64,000 nucleotides of DNA from contig NC_085117.1 in NCBI RefSeq assembly GCF_030269925.1, positions 5,452,231 to 5,516,230 of the forward strand, given 5' to 3'. Shown piece after piece: positions 23,001 to 34,100 of the stretch. Source of the stretch: Bombyx mori (Eukaryota; Arthropoda; Insecta; Lepidoptera; Bombycidae). The position numbers and the translations under genes were made by a program. Under the pieces are notes generated by a model, which was not told the DNA's origin, searched no databases, and saw only the letters and a list, made by a program, of their open reading frames with translations. Numbering within the stretch: the stretch's first letter is position 1; every line of letters begins with the position of its first letter.

Positions 23001-24187
23001 ATTTTTCCTACCTAAGTCTATAGCCTAGGGGTTATGCAAGCATGAGTAATTATGACATACAATTCTATAGACTTAAGTAGTTCTCGAAATTAAGCCAGAT
23101 ACATTTACAAAACTTGAGCAATGATACAAACATATCGAATACATCTGTGAAAAAATGCTGAGTATTTTAATAATTATTTTAACATTTAGAATTTTGTTAT
23201 CACATCCCCCATGCAGACCATATTGATACTGTGATTTATACCGACTCCTCAAATGAATCAGAAGTTCATCAGCTAGTCTAAGGCAGTTAAAAATATTTTA
23301 AAATGATAGAGCTTGCTCTTGAGAGCTTCGGTACTCGATCAGAGATGTATATATAAAAGGTTTGTTTTGACATTTACAACACTCCCTCTCAAGAAATACT
23401 CTTCCAATGTTCAGTAAAATACATTTTACACACACACAATCATGATTTTTCTCTTTGACACTCAGATCTTCTACTGTCAACATCTAGAGATCATCATAAG
23501 CAAAGGAATACCCTGAAAATTTCATTGAAAAAAAAATTGAAAACAAAAAATGTTTAAAGAAAATACTTCATACAAAATAGATTATCGCTGGTGGCCGACT
23601 CGGGACCTTAGCTGTACAACTAAAGGTTCTTAGGGTGTTGATCAAAACTATTTACTACCAAACCATGCACAAACAGAACTATATTGTTGTCATTTTAATA
23701 TTATCAACTGGTTGATTGATCAACTGATCAGCTTGATTACTTACCAACGAGTCCAATCCTTCAGTTAGAAATTTAAAAGCACTTTGAGCTTTCTGTTTGA
23801 ATATTTCAAATTTGCGTAATAAAGCTTTACACTCCCAGCAGATTCGGAGGCAGATCTCTGACGCATTGACGCTCTGTAAATAACATATATTTGGACACTT
23901 TGTTAACGACCATAATAATTTTTGAAATCAAATATGTATTAAAGCAAAACAAACACGCATTTTAACAAATCTAATAAGTAGAACTGTTTGTTGGGATCAA
24001 TAACTTCGTACGATCTTTAAGTATTGCTGTTTACGTGGTCGCGACAACGTTACTTCTCTTCGTTCATAAAAGTAAAACTTACAGAGCTTTCGTATACAAA
24101 TTGAATGTAAAATTTACTATAAATCGTATTTTCAATAGAATGCAATACGCGGCCATTGCTCAGGCATGCAGAGCACACGTTATTCAT
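17052..24187 (-). CDS. ZAD-domain C2H2 zinc-finger protein, seven fingers
   Basis: Insect ZAD-type zinc-finger transcription factor, presumably nuclear; target unknown. Exons (5' to 3'): 24187-24083, 23873-23745, 22568-22395, 21456-21217, 20544-20468, 19499-19403, 19228-19113, 18852-18741, 17844-17740, 17349-17218, 17138-17052 (TGA). All are GT/AG and phase-consistent; 457 residues. The ZAD is split over exons 1-2: CSAC near residue 5 and CWEC near 48-51 supply the four zinc ligands. Exon 3 is acidic with a VKIE SUMO-type site; exon 4 is a highly basic Lys/Arg run followed by an acidic stretch. Then come seven fingers: CAEC, CPHC, CVTC, CGEC, CKVC, CHVC and CGKC. Four are cut by introns and rebuild standard C-x2-C-x12-H spacing only when joined. 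Short Pro/Ala-rich tail. Intron 8 holds a 34-bp minisatellite. Orthologue not recognised. Confidence 0.93.
18165..18545. repeat. Minisatellite, ~34-bp unit, about 11 copies
   Basis: Tandem units built on TTTGAGACTTCGACCTCAAG followed by TCTCAATGTAGGCA. The first units are near-identical and later ones increasingly diverged. Each intact unit holds a GAGACTT/AAGTCTC inverted pair. It lies in the intron between exons 18741 and 17844 of the ZAD gene. Confidence 0.95.
19552..19795 (+). mobile_element. Bm1-type SINE, 5'-truncated
   Basis: Plus-strand copy with A-rich tail, in an intron of the ZAD gene about 50 bp upstream (in gene sense) of the exon 19499-19403 acceptor. Confidence 0.85.
20938..21093 (+). 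mobile_element. Degenerate Bm1-type SINE
   Basis: AATTATAATTTGCGTAATTA block and the ACCACTTAACACCAGATGG block are preserved with large internal deletions. Confidence 0.6.
21616..21835 (+). mobile_element. Jockey-like non-LTR retrotransposon 3' end with A tail
   Basis: Clean copy of the 3'-UTR block ending in a 16-A tract at 21816-21831. It sits in the intron of the ZAD gene upstream of the basic exon and directly abuts repeat A. Confidence 0.75.
21843..22215 (+). repeat. Dispersed repeat 'A'
   Basis: Most complete plus-orientation copy of the repeat seen reversed at 6112-6530. It includes the CATCTCATTTCACTCC-type pentamer region at 22075-22125. Confidence 0.6.
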
Positions 24188-24589
24188 TTTCTTATTTAAA
24201 TTTGAAGCTTTCTGTGTTTATTTAATAAAGCTACATCAAAGTTTTCATTTAAAAAACAACGATTTTTAATTGTTTCATTTGTAAACATTTGACAATATTA
24301 GGAACGGAGCTTCGCCTCATGAAGGCGTCATTTCGCTTTTGTCAAATTGACGTTTGTGACAATAGTGTATTTTTTTTCTTTATGGCAATAGTTTTAACTT
24401 TATGCCAGTTTCAAGTAAAGGGTACAAAAACTACACGCGAGAGAAATAAACAAAGTCATCTAAAGGAAACAAAGAGATAAGCTAGCTAAAAACAAAATAT
24501 AGACATAAACTAAACATATTAAATCTTAATATTATTATTGATTATGAAAGAAGATAATAAATACATTATAATACAATAAAGGATAAAGC

Positions 24590-25090
24590 AAAAGGCAGAT
24601 TTTAGTCGGAAACGGAACATGTAGTAATTGTAAGGATCCATAAAGGAGGTGCGGTCATATTGGGAACAAGAAAAGAAAATATGGTCGAAGTCACATTAAT
24701 ATCTTCTCCGCACTCACAAATATTGCTATCAACAATACGAGGCCTTGCTTAATGATGAGGTGCACATACCTGTCCTAAACGCAATTTAAAATGATAGAAG
24801 TGACAATTTTAGAACTTTTAACTTTAAAGAACCATGTTTTACTGGGGATCCTGGGTTGAATTTCAGCATAAAGTTTGCATTTGAACTGGCTGCTTCTCAA
24901 CCAAATATCATTCCATGACTCCCAAAGGTGGGTTTTGGGCCGAATCATGCCAATAATTCATGTATGGGACTGTCTCCAACCTTAATAGCTTCTTTGGCAA
25001 ACTGATCGTCTTTCTCATTTTCTTTAATCCCACAGTGACTTGGAATTCATGCAAAGATAATGGTGTAATTTCTTTGAGAACATATCCAAA
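24590..25090 (-). pseudogene. Dead RNase H / C-terminal fragment of a non-LTR retrotransposon
   Basis: The minus strand reads IPSHCGIKENEKDDQFAKEA (TGA replacing an expected Trp codon just before it), then after frameshifts SSQFKCKLYAEIQPRIP, and near the end CECGED...DHIFFSCSQYD. This order (RNase H end motif followed by a C-terminal Cys/His motif) is typical of I/jockey-group LINEs. Multiple stops and shifts make it inactive. Confidence 0.7.
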
Positions 25091-25183
25091 GCTTACCTAT
25101 ATCATATCTTATATTCAATTTTGTTATAAATAAGGGTAATGACTAATGATAGAGATTGATGAATGCGGTTAGTGTATTATTTG

Positions 25184-27850
25184 CATAGACCTATATAGTA
25201 GGGACACGACATATTGTTCTATACGTACAATTGCTTATATAAATAGCACCCATTTTGAAGGCACACACATAAACATATATCTATCTCGTTCTTCCTCAGC
25301 ACTTTAACTCGCAAGAAAACAATATAACAGTATTTCAGTGCGTACATAGAATGAAACATGAATATACGTAAATGTCTCCATCTCCGTCTAATGAGGCCGA
25401 AAATCCGCCATGTTTAGCGCGCCAAATGTCATTGTCACGTCAGTTCGGCCGTCTGTTTTGGGTTGTACATTATTTATTGACTTTGATATCGATTTAATGT
25501 GATTGCTTATATAAAATTTCTAATTTTATCATGCTTAAAACATACAAAAATAATAATTAAAACATATTTTATAGGACCTCAAGAAAGTCGATGCCCCAAA
25601 ACTATTATCTATATATATATTTAAATTCATTATGGAGCCCTCATCCGAAACATAGATCATACACTTAATATATTTAAATCCGAAATATCGGACACCATTT
25701 TTCGGTCGGAATCTATTCATCATGACACTAATCATAAATACCTCTTTAAAATATGTCATCAAAACATATTTAGACATTCTGTTTAGATATTTCGGGAAAA
25801 AGGCTACCGACAAAATCTCTTCGGAACTATTTAAATAAAATAGTTTTATTCCGCAGTGAGTAAAACACTATTGTAAATTCGTTAAATATTTATTAATTAA
25901 GTGATTTTAGAGAGGAAGTTACAAGGAATGACGTTTGTAATTTCATTAACGAATAAATGTTCTGTAGGTGTTTTTTTTTATCAGGCGGTCCCTTAATAAG
26001 TTTAAAATTTGCGTGCGGTGTGGTAGTGCGGTGCACCTTCCTTGAGATGCGCTGCGGTAGTGTGTTACGGATTTTAGAGTCAGCAAAACAATTAAAATAG
26101 ATTGTAATAGTCTAAGAAAAATAACGTACTCAAAATACGATAACATTCAGCATGCTAGAAATGGGCTGATGGCACTGTACTATGCCATATCTTTATGTTT
26201 TGCGACAAACGACAACTTTATAAAATCAGTGTAGCAAATTTAAAAAATCGTCATATCGTTTACTTGGAAAATTTGAAGCACGAACTCGTCAGATTTCACA
26301 TAATATCTAAATCACATCATCTTTGCACATAACAATATAGTTACTTCCTATTAAAGTATAAATTCTACAAATACATTCATACTCAACAATATTTAAAATA
26401 AAATAAGCCAAGAACGTTTATCGATAAAACCTACTAACATTAAAATCTTCTGGGCAGCACTAAAACCGCCATGTTTTGTGGCCAGATGACGTCACAGTGG
26501 CACGAATTTTTTGTTGACGTTTCATTTCCATACATAGACCTATATAGTAGGGACACGACATATTGTTCTATACGTACAATTGCTTATATAAATAGCACCC
26601 ATTTTGAAGGCACATACATAAACATATATCTATCTCGTTCTTACTCAGCACTTTAACTCGCAGGAAAACAATATAACAGTATTTCAGTGCGTACATAAAA
26701 TGAAACATGAATATACGTAAATATCTTCGTCTCCGTCTAATGAGGCCGAAAATCCGCCATGTTTAGCGCGTCAAATGTCATTGTCACGTCAGTTCGGCCG
26801 TCTGTTTTGGGTTGTACATTATTTATTGACTTTGATATCGATTTAATATGATTGATTATATAAAATTTCATAATTTATCATGCTTAAAACATACAAAAAT
26901 AATAATTAAAACGTATTTTATAGGATCTCAAGAAAGTCGATGCCCTAAAACTATTATCTATATGTATTTAAATTCATTATGGAGCCCTCATCCGAAAAAT
27001 CCATTTTTCGGTCGGAATCTATTGATCATGACACTAATCATAAATAGCACTTTAAAATATGTCATCAAAACATATTTAGACATTCTGTTTAGATATTTCG
27101 GGAAAAAGGCTACCGACAAAATCTCTTCGGAACTATTTAAATAAAATAGTTTTATTCCGCAGTGAGTAAAACACTATTGTAAATTTGTTAAATATTTAAT
27201 AATTAAGTGATTTTAGAGAGAAAGTCACAAGGAATGACGTTTGTAATTAATGAATAAATGTTCTGTAGGTGTTTTTTTTTTCACGCGGTCCCTTGATAAG
27301 TTTAAAATTTGAATTACTCTCAAGCGAAAGTGATTCAAATGGTGCGGCGCACCTTCCTTGGGGTGCGCTGCGGTAGTATGTTACGGACTTTAGAGTCAGC
27401 AAAACAATTAAAATAGATTGTAATAGTCTAAGAAAAACACGTACTCAAAATACGATAACATTTAGCATGCTAGAAATGGGCTGATGGCTTTGAACTACGC
27501 CATATCTTTATGTTTTGCGACAAACGACAACTTTATAAAATCAGTGTAGCAGCTTTTAAAAATCATCATATCGTTTACTTGGCAAATACGAAGGACGAAC
27601 TAGTCTTAGATTTCACCCATCTAAATCATATCATATTTGCACATAACAATATACCTACTTACTTCCCATTAAAGTATAAATTCTACAAATAAATAATACT
27701 CAACAATATTTAAAATAAAATGAGCCAAGAACGTTTATCGATAAAACCTGATAACATTGAAATCTTTTGTACAGCACTAAAGCCGCCATGTTTTGTGGCC
27801 AGATGACGTCACAGTGGCACGAAATTTTGGTTGACGTTTCATTTCCATAG
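25184..27850. repeat. Direct tandem duplication, unit ~1.35 kb
   Basis: Unit 1 (25184-26532) and unit 2 (26533-27850) both start CATAGACCTATATAGTAGGG and end with TTGACGTTTCATTTCCATA. They stay collinear throughout with point changes and small indels; for example unit 2 lacks about 45 bp present near 25650-25695. Neither unit has a conserved ORF; open frames differ between them. It fills most of the gap between the ZAD gene's 5' end and U1-70K's 3' end. Confidence 0.93.
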
Positions 27851-28191
27851 GTTTCCTACTTCATTGTTTCCATAGGTTTCCTACTTCAGTGATTATTTGT
27901 GTTTGTGATGCAGAATATTTTTTTTGTGATATGAGCAGGCAAACGGAATTAGACCATACTATTCGCTTTAAAAACTATCTAATTATAAAGATTGGCATTT
28001 ACAGACTTCAAAACCTCGTGAGAACTGATTTCGATAAAAAATCAAATCGTCCTACATATTTTCGCTATAATTGTCAATTTTCGTCTTGTATCAAAGGTTG
28101 TTGTTAAAGTTGAAATAAAAGAAATAGGTTTATTCTTAATTTTATTGGGAATCAAATGCTGTACATGTACATTTCTCTGGGTGTATGGGGG

Positions 28192-31100
28192 TCAATACAT
28201 GGACAGATCCGGGTTGTACTTGGTCTCATCCGGAGGTTCTTGCTTGATCATCAGCCCTTCGTGCTGTTCCATCGAGTAGTCTGTTCAGGGAAAAAATAAA
28301 ATTTTATTCTTTCACACCACTATAGTACCAATGTATCAATATTAAATGAATAACTCTATGGTCATTTGTTTTGAGTCTGAATTGTGAAGTTATACAAATC
28401 CTTTTGGTTTCTTCAACTAATTATCTCATCAGGTTTGAAAGTATATATAGTAATAAAATAAAGTATATTCGTGCGGAATATTAAAATAATATACGAAACT
28501 CAACATGTTCTTAGATACTTGAAGGAGGTACTAAGTGTTCTGAAATTACATATATAATTGAATATGCAATTTCGAAAAGGGCACATCTCTGAAAATGTAA
28601 AATGTTGAAGAAATGAAAAAAACTGATCATTTTCTAAAGCAGTGTAAAATTTAAAATATTAACTTTTGTGATATATTGTAGTGTTAATTAGCACTTGAAA
28701 CCTACTGGAATTATTATAAAAGTAGGGTAGGTAAGCCTTAAAACTACGTGTATATGAAAAAACGTATTTGACAAAATATGCAACATGTGCCCTTTTCGAA
28801 ATTGCATATTCAATTACATATACAATAAATTTCTCAACACTACCTCGGTGTTGCCATAGTTTCCCTCATTTATTTCTACTCATTGTGTATGTGTCTGTGT
28901 GTGTGTGTGTGTGTGTACGTACCGTCGAGCGGCTCCTGTTTGATGTGTATGTCGTCGGGCTTGAGCTTGTGTTCCTTGTCCCGGGAGCGGCGTGAGCGCT
29001 TCTTGTCCCTTCGAGAGCGGCGACGCTCCGAGCGCGAGCGGGACCGGCGGCGGCGGCGTCTGTGGACACGCGGGGGGCGTACAGGGTGCCTTGCTGATCA
29101 CATACATATATACTAGTTTCTTTTCGCATTAAGTGTGCACTTACGACTCTGGTTCTTCCTCGTCGCGCGTCTTGGGCCTGCGCGAGCGGGAAGATGAGCG
29201 CCGCCGCGAGCGGGAGCGGGAGCGGCGCCGACTCGCTCCTGGAACCAAACAAACGAGATCCGTCAGTCACGTGCGCCGTCACGAAACTCTGGCCGCCGGG
29301 AGCTCTGTTTCGCGAGAGAAACCAGTAGGGCGGTGGTCCCTACCCGTGCGGACCCACAAGTCGCCCTATCGCCAGTAATTGCGTAAATATTGATTTTTAT
29401 AAGTGTTATTCCTTCATCAATGAAGTCATCCGTAAACATTTGTGGGGTATGCACTTCAATACCCTATACCTATAACCCTGTCTCAAACAAGATACAGAGT
29501 CTAACCGGCCCGCTTTCCCGTGGTTCCCAGCGTGTACTCACCGTGTTCCCTGGGCGTGCCGCCCTGTCTCCCCCTGTCCTCCCCGTGTTCCCGGAGGTGT
29601 CGTTGTTCGGCCCTGTACCGTTCCCTTTCCCTCTCGTTGTCCTCCCTTCCGGAGTGTTTGATGTTGACGTCAGCCCCCCCGCGACGCGTCCCCCCCAGTC
29701 CCCCACCTGTGAGATACAGCATTACTTATAGTGATATTTTTAGATTATAAATTCCTGGCCTAAAATAGTAAGTGTACTATTTTAGGTCAAGAATTTATAA
29801 TCTAAAAATTTATGATATTGAATTTTTATTTTTATAATTATTTTTTTTAATTATTCCTCACTTGCAGATACGATTAATATTGCCATTGCCTTGTCTTTTT
29901 TGGATGATATTTGTTGTATCTCAAGCAAAAAACTAGAAATCAAGTTGCTATCAAAAGTAACTTAGCTGCGATACTCCATGAGCACATTATGAAAGCAATG
30001 ACCACTCCTAGGACGCGGCGATGTGAGGTCTCGTACAAACTGCACAACCCTACATATCTTTATTGGAATCAACGTTGGTCCGGGCCGAGGAGTCCTGCGG
30101 TCCCCCACTCACTCCGCGGCCCCCATCTCTCTGCGGTTCCCCTTCCACGCAGCGGCCCCCTCCCACTCCGCGGCCCCCCCTTAGTTCTGAGCGGGCGTCG
30201 GACGGGGACCGGGCGAGCGGCGTTGCGTCCGGTTGCAGATACGTACCGAGCCGACGTGGTAACCATCCCTTGACCGTCCTGGCGCGCTCCACGTCCACCA
30301 ATACCCGCTTACCGTCAATCTTCTTACCGTCCGCGTGCTTGTATGCCGCTGAAATACACCACGGAAAGATAATTACAAATAAAGCGATCGGACGCCTCAT
30401 TCCACGTCTTACCTTAACGACAATGCCTTTAATTAAATCAGTTCAATTTTTATACTTTCTTCTCCCGACTATTTCCAGCTTACCATTTTATACTTTGAGA
30501 CAGACAAAACTTACCGATCCCTGGTCAAATCGTTCGTTTTGTTTTAAATAATAATAATAATTTAATTCTAATAAAATAAATATCACGTAACGACATTGAG
30601 ACACTACAAATAAAATTGAAACTAAAACATCAATTAGGGCAGACGAATTAACATTTGTCGATGAACTGTTAGATATCTCAAACGTGAGACATGAGGTCGA
30701 ATTCAACTTTCACACACTTTATTCGTTCATTAGTTTCGTATTTAGTCCAAAACTAATATTAAAACGACATGTGTACAATGGAAACGTCACTTACTTAATG
30801 ACAGATGTCAAAATTGACCGCTGCCATTTTGACACTGACTCTTCTCTTTATTGCTCTCGGCCCGCTCGGGGCACCGTTAATTGATTTCGCAGCGGAAACA
30901 GGCAGGGCTCACGATACACTCTCCCCAGACACAGAAAAAATAATCGGAAGTTTGATTTTGACTTTAGTTGGCCCCTTTAGTGTCACAGTATTTATGTATT
31001 TTTTTATAATTTTTTATTGGAAATACATCACCCTGCGTGCGCGTCTGGTGACGATATAGACTATAATATGTTTACTGTCAAACTCAAGTTTCAATTTTTT

Positions 31101-34100
31101 GTCAAAACCAACCAAAATAAACATTGACGGTTTTGGAAGAAAAAAAAACCTGTCAAACTTTTAAGAATCTCAGTGTGTACAGGTGAAAATCCGTACACAA
31201 ATATAACGCAATAAGTAGTTCTATTATCTTTTCCCTGAAAGAAAAACTTTGCAACTGTATTTTCAACAGCTAAATATTTTACATAAATAATAATAATGAA
31301 CAACTGGCATACCTACGCTTTGAATACCCACCTACCGATAACAGAGCCGACCGTCGAATAAATATATTTATATATATATATATATATATATATAATTTAC
31401 GTATATTTATATACATTACATAAATATGTTATGTTTTATGAAAATCATTCAATATACCCACCATTTTTATACCTACCGTTATTTTTGATTGTTCATTTTG
31501 GAGGGTAGCAAGCGAGCAGCTTTTTTTAAATCAAATCGATTTTACTCTACATGTTGTTTCAATAATAATAAAAAACAAAACCATAGAAAATTATTTTTCT
31601 AAATAAATAAACACTTCCAGCGAGTTATTAATTAATTTCATTTGATGTTAATTGAATTCAAATAATTTAATTATGAAATTCCGCTACCCGAGACGTTTAA
31701 AAAAAAAAAAAAAACTTTAATTAATAAAAGTATTTTACCTCAAAGGTTATATCCGAGATGCATAGACTACATATTTTCATTTGAATAACCCTAAGCACCT
31801 TTAACCGTTAAAAAAAAAAAGAATCCAGATAAACAATTTTCAAGAACAATCCCTCTTCAAAAGGGTTTTATCATTAAAAATTGTACTGAAATCAATTTTT
31901 TTTAATAGTATATTTATTTTTATAGCTTTTTTTTTAAATGTATGTAGTCCTTACCACATACAAACCTATGCTAGATGTATGCCATTGTCAGTTGGGGGTA
32001 GTTTTAATCGGCAGACTCTGGTGAATGTAAAACAAAAAAAATAATGTAATTCATTTGTTTATGATTCGACGAGCGCGGAATTTTCAGGTAAACTTTTTTT
32101 TAATTTATGTGACGACCAAGGGTACCTTTTCGGAGGTTTAGTTACAAAAATAGAAAAAATGAACCAATACAGTCTTAGAGGAATGTAAATGTAATTACGT
32201 TACCGCGGAGTACATTATGTTAAATATCATAACAAAGCGAGGGCCTCACAAACCTCCCGAGGCAGTACTTTTTTTATTGCTTAGATGGGTGGACGAGCTC
32301 ACAGCCCACCTAGTGTTAAGTGGTTACTGGAGTCCATAGACATCCACAACGTAAATGCGCCACCCACCTTGAGATATAAGTTCTAAGGTCTCAAGTATAG
32401 TTACAACGGCTGCCCCACCCTTCAAACCGAAACGCATTACTGCTTCACGGCAGAAATAGGCAGGGTGGTGGTACCCACCCGCGCGGACTCACAAGAGGTC
32501 CTACCACCAGTAAACAGTACTTGGTATAGTGGTTGGAGTCATTGGACACCATAATGTAAAAACTACAGACATAAGTATGAAGCCAATGCTTTGTTGCAAC
32601 ATCTGTTGATTCGCGGTAGATATAGGCAGAATGGAGGAATAATAATATGCCATATTAAATAAAGTTAAAACGCTCAAGAAGTTAAAAAAAAACTCTCCGA
32701 AAAGGTTTTATAAGGGACCATCATTGTTATAAAATTATATGATCATTTTCGCCTTTTTTTCATTTTACTTCCGTTACTATAACAATGATTTATTGCGTGC
32801 ACATTGAACATATAATGAAAATATACCTAAATTTAAAGAGGTTTCAATGCACACACATATCATATATAGATATATTATAGAATATTATGTTCAATATATC
32901 ATGACATCTCGATATACTCACAATGCATGTCCCGTTCGTGTTCATATTCAATGAAAGCATAACCTCTCGGTTTTCCATTTTCCTTGTCATAGACCATATG
33001 GATCTGTAAAGAACAACAGCTGTAAGCTTAAGCATCCCACTACTTCTGAATCCCATAACAACAACAGACATGTCGAGTATGCAATCAAGGGCTCTATCAC
33101 TCCAATGAAATTTATACAGGATGTATTTATATATGTACAGCCTATGTTTATAAATATCCAAATAGTTCTCATGTGTAAGGTCAGTACCAGTGTTCAGTCA
33201 ATGGTCTCCTGTAACTGATGTGAAATGGACATTGAGCGATGATCATGTAACCTATCTAGAGCAATACAATACCAACTAACAGAAATTTAAGTAGTGGAAT
33301 TAAAAGTTCCTAACCACTGTGTTAATGATATCATAATTATTGAGTTTCACAAACCTTTTTGATAGCTCCATATCCTTCAAATTCTCTTCTGAGTTTAGAT
33401 TCAGAAGTATCATAGTTCTGTAAACAGAAAGATTCATTGTTTTACGAGCACATCACAAAATACTTTAATTAGGGGCTTAGTGAATAATGTCGCAAATAAT
33501 AGTTGTTTTTTGGCAAGTTTAAAATAAAGTACACCAATTTTTTAAATAAAAGCTTACAGGCTTTACATTTTGACTTTAATTTCATTTATTTGCATAGGGG
33601 TTTACAATTATTTGAAAATATATAATCTTACCACTCGTGCAACAAAAAGAGTTTTGAATGGATCTGCTGTAACTTTCGGATTACTAGAAGGATCCCACAA
33701 TGCAATCTCCTGCTCTAGTTTATAAGCAATCTGCTCTGCTTTCTCTCTTCTTCTCCTCTCAATGCGTTCTTCTCTCGTCTCCACTCTTGTTGGTGGAGGA
33801 GTTTCCGAGGGATGCTGTAAAATTTTGAGTACTAAATGAGGAATATGGATAATTTTTATTACAATTATTATCAACTAGTCATCTTATAGACATATGCGGT
33901 TCACAGCAAAGGTTGATAAGAACAAAAAAGAATACACAATGCTACATAGCTTCAAGACTGTTAAAGTTAGGCAGTACAAGAGAATTAGCAATAAGTTTAT
34001 ATTTTGTATATTTCTTAAATTAATGTGTATGTATTGGTATAAACAGTACAATTGAATACAAACAGGAATTTACCCAATTAATTTTTGGCACTAATTTCAT

